A stretch of 64,000 bases of DNA from Ephemeroptericola cinctiostellae (GCF_003339525.1 NZ_CP031124.1:1860001-1924000), one strand, 5' to 3'. Shown: positions 26,061 through 36,101, counted from the stretch's first letter. The notes: a model not told the origin generated them from the letters alone. Numbers and translations: made by a program.

Positions 26061-26277
26061 TACTTTAGACCTCAGTTTAGACCTCAAAACAACGGAAAAG
26101 AAAAGTCTATTTTCCGCATTGAAATTAGACATTGACCAATGCAAGCTTGGCACAATGTGATGTAAACATCAAAAGATTAGGCAGAACGGTATTTTTACAT
26201 GACCGCTTCACCGACCCACTTTAATCCGGAAAACGAAGTCACTTCAATTTTCCCTAAATTTTATTTGTAGGAAACAC

Positions 26278-28212
26278 ATGCCCTCATTTGCTCAAAAACT
26301 CCCCGCCATTCGTGCTGCAAGCATTGCGGTGGCCGTATCCAGCGTGTTGACCAGCACCACCGTCTTTGCACAAAACACTTACACAGGGGCTCCCGTTTTG
26401 AGTGCAGGCAGCATCGGCGAAAACGCAATGGACGCCACATTCACACAGCTGCGAGAAGCAGCGCGCGCCAACAATGCCAGCAAAGCTGCTGATTTGGCCA
26501 GCCAATTGTCAGGTTATCCGTTGGCCAGTTATGTTGAATACTATCGCATCAAACCCATGCTGTACAACAGCGATGGCACACCCAATACCAATGCACCAGA
26601 CACCGAGATTCAACAGTTTTTAAGCACCTATGCAGGTGATGCCATCGCTGATCGCATGCGTAACGATTATGCGTTGGTGCTGGGCGCACGTCAAGACTGG
26701 CGCAATTTTCGCACGCAATATGCGCAATTTATTGTCAAAGATGACATGCAGCTCAAATGTTATGAGTTGATGGCGAACGCGGCCGATGGTCAAAATGTGC
26801 TGCCAGCCGCACGCGCTTTGCTCACTGAAAGCAAACATGCCAATACCAAAGCCTGCCAACAACTGCTGAGCAATCTTGCCAACAGTGGCAAAATGTCCGA
26901 AGAAGACATTAACTATTTCGCCGCCTTATCCGCCTATGGTAGCAGTACGCAAGGCCAAGCCCTCGCCTCCAACAGCCGTGATGCCAGCGGTGCAGCCCGC
27001 ATGGCGAGCTTTATTTCACAAGCCAACAACGACACCACAGGCGGCTTGGCGGGCAGCATCTCAGCTGCCGCCAGTAACCTCAAACCACAGCAGGGCGCAC
27101 TCGCCAATGCTTACTATGGTTACAGTGCAGCGCGCCGTGCAGACTCCAGCGCATCCAGTTTTTACAACAATGCTTATCAGCAATACAGCGGCTTAAAATT
27201 GCCCGATGATGTCCTCGGTTGGCAAGCACGCGCGGGCATGCGCGTCAACGATTGGAATTTGGTTGCCAGTGCCATTGACAAAATGAGCGATACAGAACGC
27301 AGCACATCGATCTGGCAATACTGGCGCGGTCGCGCCTATGCCGCCAGCGGCAATGCCCCTCAAGCAAAAGCAGCCTACGCCAATGCTGCTAAATCATTTG
27401 ATTTCTATGGTATTTTGGCCGATGAGGAATTGGGACAACCAGTCACACTGCCTCCCACCGCAGCAGCCCCAACCCCAACAGAACTCCGCGAAGTGGCTGG
27501 CATCAAAGGTTTTGAACGCGCACGTAAGTTTCAAGCCATGAACATGATGCTCGAATACAACCGTGAATGGAATTTTCCTTTGCGCGGCATGAATGACCGC
27601 CAACTGCTCGCCGTCTCAGAACATGCCCATAAACTCGGCATGCTCGACCGCATGATCAACACATCCGAGCGCACGAAAACCGAATTTAATTTCAAACAGC
27701 GCTACCCAACACCATACTTGAGCATCATGCAAAACCGAGCCGCTGAAGCAGGCATCACCCCCGCATGGGCGTATGGCATCACCCGCCAAGAGTCGCGCTT
27801 TGTTGTCTCCGCACGCTCAGGCGCCAATGCCAATGGTTTGATGCAAATCATTCCAGAAACAGCACGCAACGTCGCCCGTCGCATTGGCTTAAGCGGATTC
27901 ACCTTGGATCAACTCTATAACACAGACACCAACATTCAGTTGGGTACCGCTTACCTCGGTCAAATTCGTGACCAATTTGGCGGCTCTTTGCCCTTAGCCT
28001 CAGCAGGTTACAATGCCGGCCCAGGCCGCCCAGCACAATGGCGCCGGACTTTAACAGGCAGTGTTGATGGCGCGGTGTTTGCTGAAACCATTCCATTTTC
28101 AGAAACCCGAAGCTATGTCAAAAATGTATTGGCCAATACGGTGTACTATCAGCTGATGATTGACGGACGCGCACCATCATTGAAAGAATTGATGGGGACG
28201 GTGTATCCCTAA
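26278..28212 (+). CDS. Soluble lytic murein transglycosylase
   Basis: A 644-residue periplasmic enzyme that cleaves peptidoglycan between MurNAc and GlcNAc, leaving anhydro-muropeptides. Residues 1-32 are a cleavable signal peptide ending at VFAQ. Residues 50-450 form the helical superhelix (U and L domains) of Slt70-type enzymes. The C-terminal catalytic domain has ITRQESRF with the catalytic glutamate, GLMQIIPETA and AGYNAGPGR. Length equals that of Slt70 homologues. AGGA precedes the ATG by six bases. It stands alone between divergent and convergent neighbours. Confidence 0.94.
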   Translation: MPSFAQKLPAIRAASIAVAVSSVLTSTTVFAQNTYTGAPVLSAGSIGENAMDATFTQLREAARANNASKAADLASQLSGYPLASYVEYYRIKPMLYNSDGTPNTNAPDTEIQQFLSTYAGDAIADRMRNDYALVLGARQDWRNFRTQYAQFIVKDDMQLKCYELMANAADGQNVLPAARALLTESKHANTKACQQLLSNLANSGKMSEEDINYFAALSAYGSSTQGQALASNSRDASGAARMASFISQANNDTTGGLAGSISAAASNLKPQQGALANAYYGYSAARRADSSASSFYNNAYQQYSGLKLPDDVLGWQARAGMRVNDWNLVASAIDKMSDTERSTSIWQYWRGRAYAASGNAPQAKAAYANAAKSFDFYGILADEELGQPVTLPPTAAAPTPTELREVAGIKGFERARKFQAMNMMLEYNREWNFPLRGMNDRQLLAVSEHAHKLGMLDRMINTSERTKTEFNFKQRYPTPYLSIMQNRAAEAGITPAWAYGITRQESRFVVSARSGANANGLMQIIPETARNVARRIGLSGFTLDQLYNTDTNIQLGTAYLGQIRDQFGGSLPLASAGYNAGPGRPAQWRRTLTGSVDGAVFAETIPFSETRSYVKNVLANTVYYQLMIDGRAPSLKELMGTVYP

Positions 28213-28305
28213 ACATCTTGTACGGTGACGATGGTGTTGTTATTCACAAGTGTTTCAATTGTGTTTGAAATACCAACAAAATCAACCTTTAAGGAGGCGT
28301 TTATC

Positions 28306-28611
28306 ATGTTTTTTGGCAAACCTTGGTCTGAATGGATTTCTTTATATTCGGAAAGCCACACCAATCGGATCAACCGCCTCACTCACTTGTTTGGCATTCC
28401 CCTCGTCGCTTCATCTATTATTGTACTTGTGCTGTCCATGTTTTTACCTTCTTTGCGCTCAACAGGCTTCACCATGTTCATATTGGGCTGGTTATTACAA
28501 TTTATAGGTCACGCTTTTGAAGGTAAAAAACCTGAATTCTTTAAGGATTGGCGCTTTCTTTTTGTTGGCCTTCGCTGGTGGTTCATCAAAATTCGCAGTG
28601 GTAAATTTTAA
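28306..28611 (+). CDS. Mpo1-like (DUF962) membrane protein
   Basis: A 101-residue protein with two or three hydrophobic segments. The DUF962 core is recognisable: SHTNRINRLTHLFGIPL near residue 20 and GWLLQFIGHAFEGKKPEFF near residue 65, with conserved histidines in both. The yeast relative Mpo1 is an iron-dependent dioxygenase for 2-hydroxy fatty acids; whether the bacterial protein does this is not known. The start at 28306 has a perfect AAGGAGG eight bases upstream, which rules out the longer frame beginning at 28225. Confidence 0.88.
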   Translation: MFFGKPWSEWISLYSESHTNRINRLTHLFGIPLVASSIIVLVLSMFLPSLRSTGFTMFILGWLLQFIGHAFEGKKPEFFKDWRFLFVGLRWWFIKIRSGKF

Positions 28612-28750
28612 TAAAAAAAGATTTTTTTACTCCCCCTTATTAATAATATCTATTAACACCCAACTTTAATGCCATAGATTGACGTACAGATTTCCAACAT
28701 GACATCAATTCATTTTAAAGTCCCTAAATAATAAACCCCATAGACCATCA

Positions 28751-30022
28751 ATGCCTTCAACAACCTACCAAGTCGGCGGCGCAGTCCGAGATGCGTTGCT
28801 CGGCCATCCATCCAATGACATTGACTTCGTTGTCGTCGGCAGCACACCTGAAACCATGCTTGCAATGGGCTACTCACCCGTGGGCAAAGATTTCCCTGTT
28901 TTTCTGCACCCCAAAACCCATGCTGAATATGCACTTGCACGGACTGAACGTAAAATCGGTCAAGGCTACACAGGATTTTCGGTGCATTACGCGCCCGATG
29001 TGACCTTGGAAGACGATTTGGCACGACGCGATTTAACCATCAATGCCATGGCGCGAGAAGTACTGGATGATGATCAACTGGGACCGCTGGTTGACCCTTA
29101 TGGCGGTTGGGCTGATGTACAAGCGAAAGTACTGCGCCATGTGTCCCCAGCGTTCTCTGAAGACCCCGTGCGCATCCTGCGCGTGGCACGTTTCGCCGCA
29201 CGCTGGTCGGACTTTACAGTTGCACCTGAAACCATGGATTTAATGAAGCAAATGATGGCGGACGGTGAAACGGCGGCACTCGTACCTGAACGGATTTGGC
29301 AGGAAATTGCCCGTGGCCTGATGGAAAACACACCATCGCGCATGATTGAAGTGCTGCGTGAATGTGGCTTACTCAAGCAATGGCTTCCCGAAGTCGACGC
29401 CTTATTTGGTGTGCCACAGCGTGCTGATTATCACCCAGAGGTTGATACAGGCGTACATGTCATGATGGTGTTGGATTTGAGTGCAAAAATGAACTTGAGT
29501 CTTGAAGCGCGTTATGCCTCACTGTGCCATGACTTGGGCAAGGGCAACACGCCCGCCAATATTTTGCCACGCCACACCGGCCATGAGGCTCGCGGTGTGC
29601 CATTGGCAGATGATTTGTCCAAACGTTTGCGTGCACCACGCGCATGCAGCGATTTAGCAAAACTCCTGTCTTATGATCACACCACTTTTTACTACCTGCC
29701 TGAACTGACCGTTGGTTCGGTTATGGATGTGTTTAAGCGAACCGATGCTTTGCGTCGCCCAGAACGTTTTTTAGAATTATTGCAATGCACTCAAGCCGAC
29801 ACACGTGGACGTGGTGGCGATTTCCCAAACCATCCAACGCCGTGGTTTGAAGCATGGCAAATGTTGCTCAAAAAAGTGATCGAGATGGATCATCAAGCTC
29901 TGGTGGCCAAATGGCAAGCCGATCCTGCAAAAATCCCAGCAATTCTCCATCAAGCACGTTGCGAAACCATTGCACCTGCTCTGATTGAATGGCAAAATAG
30001 CCACAAAACAAAAATGGCATAA
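28751..30022 (+). CDS. cca: CCA-adding tRNA nucleotidyltransferase
   Basis: A 423-residue class II nucleotidyltransferase that builds and repairs the 3' CCA end of tRNAs. The head domain has GGAVRDALLGHPSNDIDFVV with the two metal-binding aspartates, RRDLTINAMA and EDPVRILRVARFAARW. An HD domain follows with SLCHDLGKG, as in the E. coli enzyme that also has phosphohydrolase activity. Length matches. No good ribosome binding site precedes the ATG. It is followed after 49 bases by an acyltransferase gene on the same strand. Confidence 0.96.
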   Translation: MPSTTYQVGGAVRDALLGHPSNDIDFVVVGSTPETMLAMGYSPVGKDFPVFLHPKTHAEYALARTERKIGQGYTGFSVHYAPDVTLEDDLARRDLTINAMAREVLDDDQLGPLVDPYGGWADVQAKVLRHVSPAFSEDPVRILRVARFAARWSDFTVAPETMDLMKQMMADGETAALVPERIWQEIARGLMENTPSRMIEVLRECGLLKQWLPEVDALFGVPQRADYHPEVDTGVHVMMVLDLSAKMNLSLEARYASLCHDLGKGNTPANILPRHTGHEARGVPLADDLSKRLRAPRACSDLAKLLSYDHTTFYYLPELTVGSVMDVFKRTDALRRPERFLELLQCTQADTRGRGGDFPNHPTPWFEAWQMLLKKVIEMDHQALVAKWQADPAKIPAILHQARCETIAPALIEWQNSHKTKMA

Positions 30023-30071
30023 ACCATTAAAAAAATAAGCCTCAGGGAAAACTCATACACAAGGTCAGATC

Positions 30072-30641
30072 ATGCTGCAATGGATCGCCCAGAAATGGCT
30101 CAAAGCCATGGGATGGACAACCGCTTATGCGCCGCCGCCAAACTCACATGGCATTTATATTGTTTACCCACACACCTCCAACTGGGATTTTCTCATGGGG
30201 GTATTGTGGAAATTTGCAATGAATATTCAGCCCCGCTGGGTGGCAAAACACACATGGTTTCGCCCACCAATGGGTTGGTTTATGCGCCGTTTGGGTGGTA
30301 TTGGCATCAAACGTGATGGCAACCTCAATAACATCACCGCCTTAAGCAATGCCCTACTCAAAGAAAAGCATTGCTGGTTGGGCATGGCGATTGAAGGCAC
30401 GCGCAGCTACAAACCATACATCCACATGGGCTATTATCACATTGCCCAAACAGCGAATATCCCCATCGGCATCGCTTTCATTGACTACAACACCAAAACC
30501 GTCGGTGTGCGTGAATACCGTTATGTCAAAGACAACATCACAGATGAACTGGCACAACTGGCGCTTGACTACGCGGGGATCGGTGCACTGTATCCAGAAA
30601 AAATGGGGCAGTTAAGTGTGCGTGACAAAATCCGCAAATAA
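30072..30641 (+). CDS. PlsC-like acyltransferase
   Basis: A 189-residue protein of the lysophospholipid acyltransferase superfamily. The catalytic H-x4-D motif is HTSNWD near residue 34, and the glycerol-phosphate-binding block appears as AIEGTRSYKP (residues 109-118). It is shorter than PlsC and lacks a long N-terminal membrane anchor, as in the small subfamily often labelled 1-acylglycerol-3-phosphate O-acyltransferase. AAGG is eight bases upstream of the ATG. The natural acceptor is not known. Confidence 0.82.
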   Translation: MLQWIAQKWLKAMGWTTAYAPPPNSHGIYIVYPHTSNWDFLMGVLWKFAMNIQPRWVAKHTWFRPPMGWFMRRLGGIGIKRDGNLNNITALSNALLKEKHCWLGMAIEGTRSYKPYIHMGYYHIAQTANIPIGIAFIDYNTKTVGVREYRYVKDNITDELAQLALDYAGIGALYPEKMGQLSVRDKIRK

Positions 30642-30659
30642 AACCGCACACACAAAACA

Positions 30660-31847
30660 TCACTTCGCGGGCTCTTTTTGCATCCAAGCACACGCACATG
30701 CGACCATCGCAAACACCAGCATCACCCCTGTCATGGCAAAGGCAGGACGGTGCGAGAACATGGACACCAGAACAGTCGAAACTGCAGCCGTGGCAAACTG
30801 CAAGGACACCGCTAATGCCGTGACAGAACCCGCCTGTTGGCGATCATGGCGATGCAACAAAATGGCCATGCCGTTTGCGCACAAAGCATTAACATGGGCA
30901 ACATAGAGCACCACAAAAGGAATGATCCAACGCCCATAAGGCGTCAAAACCACCAAAACCAACCCAGCGAATGCCAATACACTGGCCTGATACACCATCA
31001 GCTTTTGCGCCGAAAACTGTTTGAGTAAATTTAAATTCAATGTTGTCACCAGAGACATGGCAATGATGTTTGAGCCAAACAACAAAGCAAACTCCAACTC
31101 AGTGAAACCAAGCAATTGCGTGTACACAAACGGCGCTCCTGAAATGAAAGCAAACATGCCCGACATCGCACACGCCATCAGCATCATGAGTGTCACATTG
31201 TCCCAAGTGAGCAATGCCCAATAAGAACGCAGCACACCGAACACATGCAAACCTTGGCTTTTATCGGGTTGATGCGTTTCTGGGACATCGCGATACACAA
31301 AATAAAACGCACCGCTGGCAAACACCGCCAACACCACAAAGATAAAACGCCAGCCTGCAATCATCAAACACACCGCACCAATAGACGGTGCCAATAAAGG
31401 AGCAGTCATCGTCACCAAGCTCATTTTTGACATCATGCTCGGCAACTGAGCGGGAGGGAAAATATCCCGCGTCGCCGCACGCGCCATTACCACACAAGCA
31501 CCACAACCCAAAGCTTGAAAACCTCTGAGAATCAACAAATGCTGAACATCATTCACAAAAGCACACATCAGGCTGCTCACAGCAAACAAGGCGATCCCAC
31601 TCAACAGCAATTTACGCCGTCCAAAGTAATCCGACAGTGGGCCATAAATCAACATGCCAATACAAAAACCTGCGAAAAACACACTTAAACTCAATTGTAA
31701 CTGAGCCGAAGTGGCCGCTAAATCAATCGCCATCACTGGCAATGCGGGTAAATACATGTCAATCGCCAAAGCACCAAAGGCCACAACAGAGCTTAAAATC
31801 AGGATCAAGCGTGTAAACGGGGATTTAAAAGACATAAAGGATGACAT
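30660..31847 (-). CDS. Bcr/CflA-type multidrug MFS transporter
   Basis: A 395-residue inner-membrane protein with twelve hydrophobic segments. The Bcr/CflA hallmarks are the N-terminal DMYLPALPVMA segment, YGPLSDYFGRRKLLL in loop 2-3 and RGFQALGCGACVVMARA in TM4 with the drug:H+ antiporter motif C pattern. Family members export bicyclomycin, chloramphenicol or similar drugs, and sometimes dipeptides. It converges with the acyltransferase gene 18 bases away. A second start lies four codons in. The actual substrate is unknown. Confidence 0.88.
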   Translation of the reverse strand: MSSFMSFKSPFTRLILILSSVVAFGALAIDMYLPALPVMAIDLAATSAQLQLSLSVFFAGFCIGMLIYGPLSDYFGRRKLLLSGIALFAVSSLMCAFVNDVQHLLILRGFQALGCGACVVMARAATRDIFPPAQLPSMMSKMSLVTMTAPLLAPSIGAVCLMIAGWRFIFVVLAVFASGAFYFVYRDVPETHQPDKSQGLHVFGVLRSYWALLTWDNVTLMMLMACAMSGMFAFISGAPFVYTQLLGFTELEFALLFGSNIIAMSLVTTLNLNLLKQFSAQKLMVYQASVLAFAGLVLVVLTPYGRWIIPFVVLYVAHVNALCANGMAILLHRHDRQQAGSVTALAVSLQFATAAVSTVLVSMFSHRPAFAMTGVMLVFAMVACACAWMQKEPAK

Positions 31848-31993
31848 ACAAAGACGACCTGCGTAAAGTGAGATGGATAGGCGATCTATTATAAAGGTTT
31901 TTATAAAATACCGTACCGCAGCATTTTATGATCCCCCCATTCATCGCACACATTTATATAGCAAGAGTTGGTGATAATCAATAAGACCTGCAC

Positions 31994-32024
31994 AAAAAAA
32001 CCCACCCATGATGCATGGATGGGG
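31994..32024 (-). terminator. Terminator of ntrBC
   Basis: CCCACCCAT and ATGGATGGG arms (one mismatch) around a short loop, followed on the minus strand by seven T residues, about 115 bases past the ntrC stop. Confidence 0.8.
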
Positions 32025-32140
32025 AGAAAATGAGCGGATCTTAAGGATTAAGAAAATACAAAGCAAGTAGGGTTTCAGCTTATGCATAAACCCCAAGTCA
32101 TTTCATCTGAATTAAAAAACATTTAAAACAAAACAACCGT

Positions 32141-33613
32141 TCAATCTTTGACTTTACGAGTGATGGTGTTTCGCCCAATGCCCAACAATTGAGCTGCTTT
32201 TTGACGGTGGTTTTGTGTAAACTTCAAAGCCTCATTGATGACCACCTGCTCAAACTGATCTTGCATTTTCAACATGACTGCGGGCTGACGATCGGCCAAA
32301 GCCTGAGCCACAGCCAACCTCAATGCATCTTGCCAATACAAAGCTGGGTTGCCTACTGGGTTAAAATCCCCCTCACTCGAAGGCATCACAGGCAAATCAC
32401 GTACTTCAGGCGGCAGATCTGATTCGTTGACCTGTTGTGTCGGTGTCATCACAGACAACCAACGGCAAACATTGTCCAATTGGCGTACATTGCCTGGCCA
32501 GGCGGCTTTTTGGCACACGGCCAACGCAGCACTGGACAATACTTTGGGTGCATTCAAACCCAGATCTCTGGCCGCCAATTGTAAAAAATGTTGCATCAAC
32601 AAAGGCACATCCTCAGAGCGATCACGCAATGGGGGCAAGTGAATGCCAACCACGTTCAAACGATGGTACAAGTCGGCACGGAACAAACCTTGCGCGACAC
32701 GCAAAGCCAAATCTTGATGTGTGGCTGCAATCACACGCACATTGGCACGCACCAGCTCGTTGCCGCCCACACGGTAAAATACACTTTCAGACAGCACGCG
32801 CAACAATCGGGCTTGTAAGTCCAATGGCATGTCGCCAATCTCGTCTAAAAACAATGTGCCACCAGCGGCTTCTTCAAAACGCCCCGAACGGGCATGGGTG
32901 GCCCCAACGAAAGCCCCTTTTTCATGACCGAACAATTCGGATTCAAGCATGTTCGCAGGAATAGCAGCGGTACTGATGGCCACAAAAGGCCCGCTTGATC
33001 GACTGCTGGTGGCATGAATCGCACGCGCCACCAATTCTTTACCTGTGCCCGTTTCACCTGACAGCAAGACATTGACCTGAGTCGCAGACAAACGACCTAT
33101 TGTGCGCAACACTTGCAAAATGGCTGGGCTTTGCCCAAACAGACCAAATTGTTGTGGTGCATCCACTGTTCGCTCTGCGTCAATTTGATTGGGCGCAGCA
33201 GGCTGCATGAAGCGTTTAAGCAATGACATCAACTCTTCAGTATCGAATGGTTTGGCTATATACTCCGCCGCACCCTCTTGAAATGTACTGACAGCATTAT
33301 CCAAATCGGCATGCGCGGTCATCATGACCACAGGCACATCTGGTGCAATTTGTTTAAAATCCCTCAGCAATGAAATGCCCGAAACACCAGGCATGCGAAT
33401 GTCCGACAACAATAATGCCGGATAATCCCCAGGCTGACGAATTTTGACTGGTGTTCGATTCCAGTTGTCCAAGGCATCCAGCACCTCTTGTCCATCGGCA
33501 AACATGCGATAAGGCAAACGTGACTTTTGTAAAGCTTTGTCCAGCACCCAGCGGATGCTTTTATCATCGTCCACCACCCAGACCGTGGGTTTGTCGTTGA
33601 GTCCATAAGCCAT
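32141..33613 (-). CDS. ntrC: Nitrogen regulator NtrC with a GAFVGA variant loop
   Basis: A 490-residue response regulator of the NtrC family. The receiver has VDDDKSIRW and LLLSDIRMPG with the phospho-accepting aspartate. The AAA+ domain has Walker A GETGTGKELVA, Walker B GGTLFLDEIGD and the arginine-finger region. The C-terminal Fis-type helix-turn-helix is NHRQKAAQLLGIGRNTITRK. The sigma54-contacting loop, normally GAFTGA, reads GAFVGA (Val236, codon GTT at 32906-32908). Neighbours ntrB and glnA confirm its identity. GGAG is eight bases before the ATG. Whether it activates sigma54 promoters is open. Confidence 0.95.
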   Translation of the reverse strand: MAYGLNDKPTVWVVDDDKSIRWVLDKALQKSRLPYRMFADGQEVLDALDNWNRTPVKIRQPGDYPALLLSDIRMPGVSGISLLRDFKQIAPDVPVVMMTAHADLDNAVSTFQEGAAEYIAKPFDTEELMSLLKRFMQPAAPNQIDAERTVDAPQQFGLFGQSPAILQVLRTIGRLSATQVNVLLSGETGTGKELVARAIHATSSRSSGPFVAISTAAIPANMLESELFGHEKGAFVGATHARSGRFEEAAGGTLFLDEIGDMPLDLQARLLRVLSESVFYRVGGNELVRANVRVIAATHQDLALRVAQGLFRADLYHRLNVVGIHLPPLRDRSEDVPLLMQHFLQLAARDLGLNAPKVLSSAALAVCQKAAWPGNVRQLDNVCRWLSVMTPTQQVNESDLPPEVRDLPVMPSSEGDFNPVGNPALYWQDALRLAVAQALADRQPAVMLKMQDQFEQVVINEALKFTQNHRQKAAQLLGIGRNTITRKVKD

Positions 33614-33817
33614 TGCGTGCTCCTAAATAAAAAATCATGTTTGTGTATTCACCGTATAACAAAACTCGTAAAGAATTCGAGGCTTTGATTTACGGGTTGA
33701 TTGGGCTTAAATTGGATTTTATGCGGTTCTCCCTCTCAAAATCTCTAAACCCAAGCCAGCCTAAGCAAGTACAAAGCAGGGGTTTACTTTGCTATTCACT
33801 GCATTGACTGTAGTCAT

Positions 33818-34927
33818 TTACCCCTTGGCGTTCCTATTGTCCTTTGACAAAGGCAACAGTACCCGCATTTGAGTGTGACCAGGGCGGCTGTTCACTTCAA
33901 TGGTACCGCCATGTTGTTGGGCAATTTGTATCGCCACCGACAAGCCCAACCCCGTTCCACCTTCACGTTGACTGACCATCGGTAAAAACAAGGTGTCATA
34001 AATTTCAGGGGCGACGCCAGGTCCATTGTCCATCACAGACAACTCAACCATCAGTGGGTGCATGATTTGATTCACCACACAATGTCGAACCACACGCGTA
34101 CGAATGGTCACTTTGGGCGCGCCTTGTGCACCGCGCAAAACGGCTTGCGCTGCATTCTGTACCAAATTCAGCAACAGTTGCTGCAAATAATCCGAAACAC
34201 CACGCACATCAGGCACACTCACATCGTAATCACGAATCAGCTCAAGTTGCGTGCCAAATTCAATTTGTGCCAAACGGTACACGGATTCACACACCACATG
34301 AATGTTAAGCACTTGCATTTGTGCCAAGCCTTGACGGTATGGCACGAGAAATTGATCGACCATGTGTTTCAAACGATCCACTTGAGCAATCATCATCTCG
34401 GTGTACTCCATCAAATCGGGCGCAACCTCTTCCAATTCATTTTGCAGCAATTGAGCGGCCCCCCGAATGCCCCCCAATGGATTTTTAACCTCATGAGCCA
34501 ATTGACGCATCAAGAGTTGATGGTTTTGCATCTGTGCACGCCATTGTGCATCTTGACTGGCATTTTCGTATGCACCAAGTTGGTGACATTCCAAACAATA
34601 TGAATCAACTTGCCCCAAAAAGGCACTTTCATGCACGGGTGAGACAATCACGTGCACCAATACACTGTCCGTCATTTCATCTTGCACACGCAGCAAGCGA
34701 AGTACGCCACGGCACACTTCATTTTTACCGTGCGCCATGTGTTGCAACAACTTGCTCAAAGTCTCATCATGCTCAAACCAATGACCTATGGTTACGCCTT
34801 GGGCATGGGCAACAGTGCTGCCCCACATCATTTGTGCTGCGGAATTCAATGCCTTGACCCGTGCTTGGCGATCAAGTACAGCAACGGCATTTTGGAGCGC
34901 ATCGACAGTGACAGACATTTTATTCAT
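33818..34927 (-). CDS. ntrB: Nitrogen sensor kinase NtrB
   Basis: A 369-residue cytosolic histidine kinase that phosphorylates NtrC under nitrogen limitation and is switched by PII. An N-terminal PAS-like domain (residues 5-120) is followed by the H box RQLAHEVKNPLGGIRGAAQL, typical of NtrB, and by an ATPase domain with LNLVQNAAQAV, VMDNGPGV and GGTGLGLSVA. No membrane segment is present. It precedes ntrC with a 204-base gap. The start is weakly supported by sequence (poor ribosome binding site). Identity is firm from motifs and neighbours. Confidence 0.94.
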   Translation of the reverse strand: MNKMSVTVDALQNAVAVLDRQARVKALNSAAQMMWGSTVAHAQGVTIGHWFEHDETLSKLLQHMAHGKNEVCRGVLRLLRVQDEMTDSVLVHVIVSPVHESAFLGQVDSYCLECHQLGAYENASQDAQWRAQMQNHQLLMRQLAHEVKNPLGGIRGAAQLLQNELEEVAPDLMEYTEMMIAQVDRLKHMVDQFLVPYRQGLAQMQVLNIHVVCESVYRLAQIEFGTQLELIRDYDVSVPDVRGVSDYLQQLLLNLVQNAAQAVLRGAQGAPKVTIRTRVVRHCVVNQIMHPLMVELSVMDNGPGVAPEIYDTLFLPMVSQREGGTGLGLSVAIQIAQQHGGTIEVNSRPGHTQMRVLLPLSKDNRNAKG

Positions 34928-35251
34928 TTTTTACTTTAAAAATAAACTTCAACCATTTGATTAAAAACAAATTAATATTTTTATAATTTAAACAATAGGA
35001 ATTGTTTTTCGAACTATATTTTGCCGTGGCTGACTCATCAGAATCACCTTCAGCTGCATGCAAAAAGTTAAGAAGCATGAGATGTTTGGTATTTGACAGG
35101 CCACCGATGAGTTCAACAGCTCCAAATCAGGCGCCAAAGCCTCATTGTCAATGCATGCTCAATCCAACATTTGGGCAAAGCAAGCCCAAGATGACACGAG
35201 CCATCCCCCCTCACAAACTGACCATTGTATGCATCAAGCAGCAAATGCAAC
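34928..35251. other. Intergenic region between the DUF4124 gene and ntrB
   Basis: This 324-base gap contains an inverted repeat AAACAAT-AGGA-ATTGTTT at 34990-35007, about 65 bases before ntrB, and AT-rich sequence that may hold a promoter for ntrBC. A plus-strand frame at 35002-35370 runs through part of it but overlaps the DUF4124 gene and has no recognisable product. No other feature is seen. Confidence 0.45.
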
Positions 35252-35767
35252 TTACTGTAAAAGAAAGACAATGGGTTCTTCGGTTGTACCTCGAGCACTC
35301 GAAATCTCTCGCTTCAGTGAATCCACATTGGCTTGAGTCAATGAAAGCTGGCTTTTCAAATCAGGATTAAAACGCGCAGAACCTGAGTTTGCAGATTCTG
35401 TTTTTAAGGCCATCAATCGTTCCTGTGTTTGAGCCAATTCACTGAGTAAGATTTTAATCCGAGCATCATCACGTCCTTTTTGAACATCAGGTGTGACTTT
35501 ACTGCCCGCCATCAAAGCACCAGCGGCGGGTTGAGGGTCTGGCATACTCCATGAGGGGTACTTCACCTTTGAAACAGAGCTCACATAAACCCGAACCACA
35601 TGGGTTTTACAATCCGCACGTGCACCTAGATTTTGTAAAGTCACCGCACCATTCTTATCGGTACAGACATAGACTTTGGTATCCATTGGCACTTGAGCGA
35701 AGCCGACACCAGCCTGCAACAAGCCCAATCCAAACAAACCAAGATGTAATGTGTGTTTAATTTTCAT
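35252..35767 (-). CDS. DUF4124 periplasmic protein
   Basis: A 171-residue exported protein. Residues 1-25 are a signal peptide ending GVGFAQ. The DUF4124 core follows, with VYVCTDKNGAVTLQN and a cysteine in ARADCKTHVV, which may form one disulfide. The C-terminal half (residues 95-160) is predicted coiled coil. Such a gene is commonly found between glnA and ntrB in Burkholderiales, but its role is unknown. A terminator after glnA separates it from that gene, so it may have its own promoter. Confidence 0.82.
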   Translation of the reverse strand: MKIKHTLHLGLFGLGLLQAGVGFAQVPMDTKVYVCTDKNGAVTLQNLGARADCKTHVVRVYVSSVSKVKYPSWSMPDPQPAAGALMAGSKVTPDVQKGRDDARIKILLSELAQTQERLMALKTESANSGSARFNPDLKSQLSLTQANVDSLKREISSARGTTEEPIVFLLQ

Positions 35768-35890
35768 TTTTTATTCCATGCTTTAATGGTTCGTTCATAA
35801 CATCTGTTCAATTACATTGACCCATATGATTATAAAGCATCACGCCATCTTTCAGATGAAAGCCCGCCACCCAGCACCAAACTGTGATTC

Positions 35891-35930
35891 AAAAATAAAA
35901 AAAGCGCTGATACAAAACTGCACCAGCGCT
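35891..35930 (-). terminator. Terminator downstream of glnA
   Basis: AGCGCTG and CAGCGCT form a perfect 7-base stem with a 14-base loop. On the minus strand a seven-base T-run follows and then ATTTTTG. It lies about 250 bases past the glnA stop. Confidence 0.8.
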
Positions 35931-36101
35931 GTCAACTTCTCACACGAGAAAAGAAGCTTTTGAATTTTCACGCCCTTCTTATGACATTTCTAAATAAAAT
36001 AGGTTAAGCGCGTGAAAACATAACAACATTTACAAAGCCGAATACAACGGGCTGTCATACATACATCATGTGCAACGGCAAAAGAAATATTCTTGCTTTT
36101 G

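Noticed and set aside
26142..26156. TGGCAC at the transglycosylase upstream region as a -24 element
   Set aside because: The matching -12 GC is missing at the required distance.
26061..26277. 6S RNA gene next to the 5-formyl-THF cyclo-ligase
   Set aside because: This synteny is known in gammaproteobacteria, but the 217-base divergent region shows no long rod-like self-complementarity with a central bubble.
35002..35370. Plus-strand 122-codon open frame between ntrB and the DUF4124 gene
   Set aside because: It overlaps the C-terminal part of the DUF4124 gene on the other strand, has low-complexity composition, no family resemblance and no ribosome binding site.
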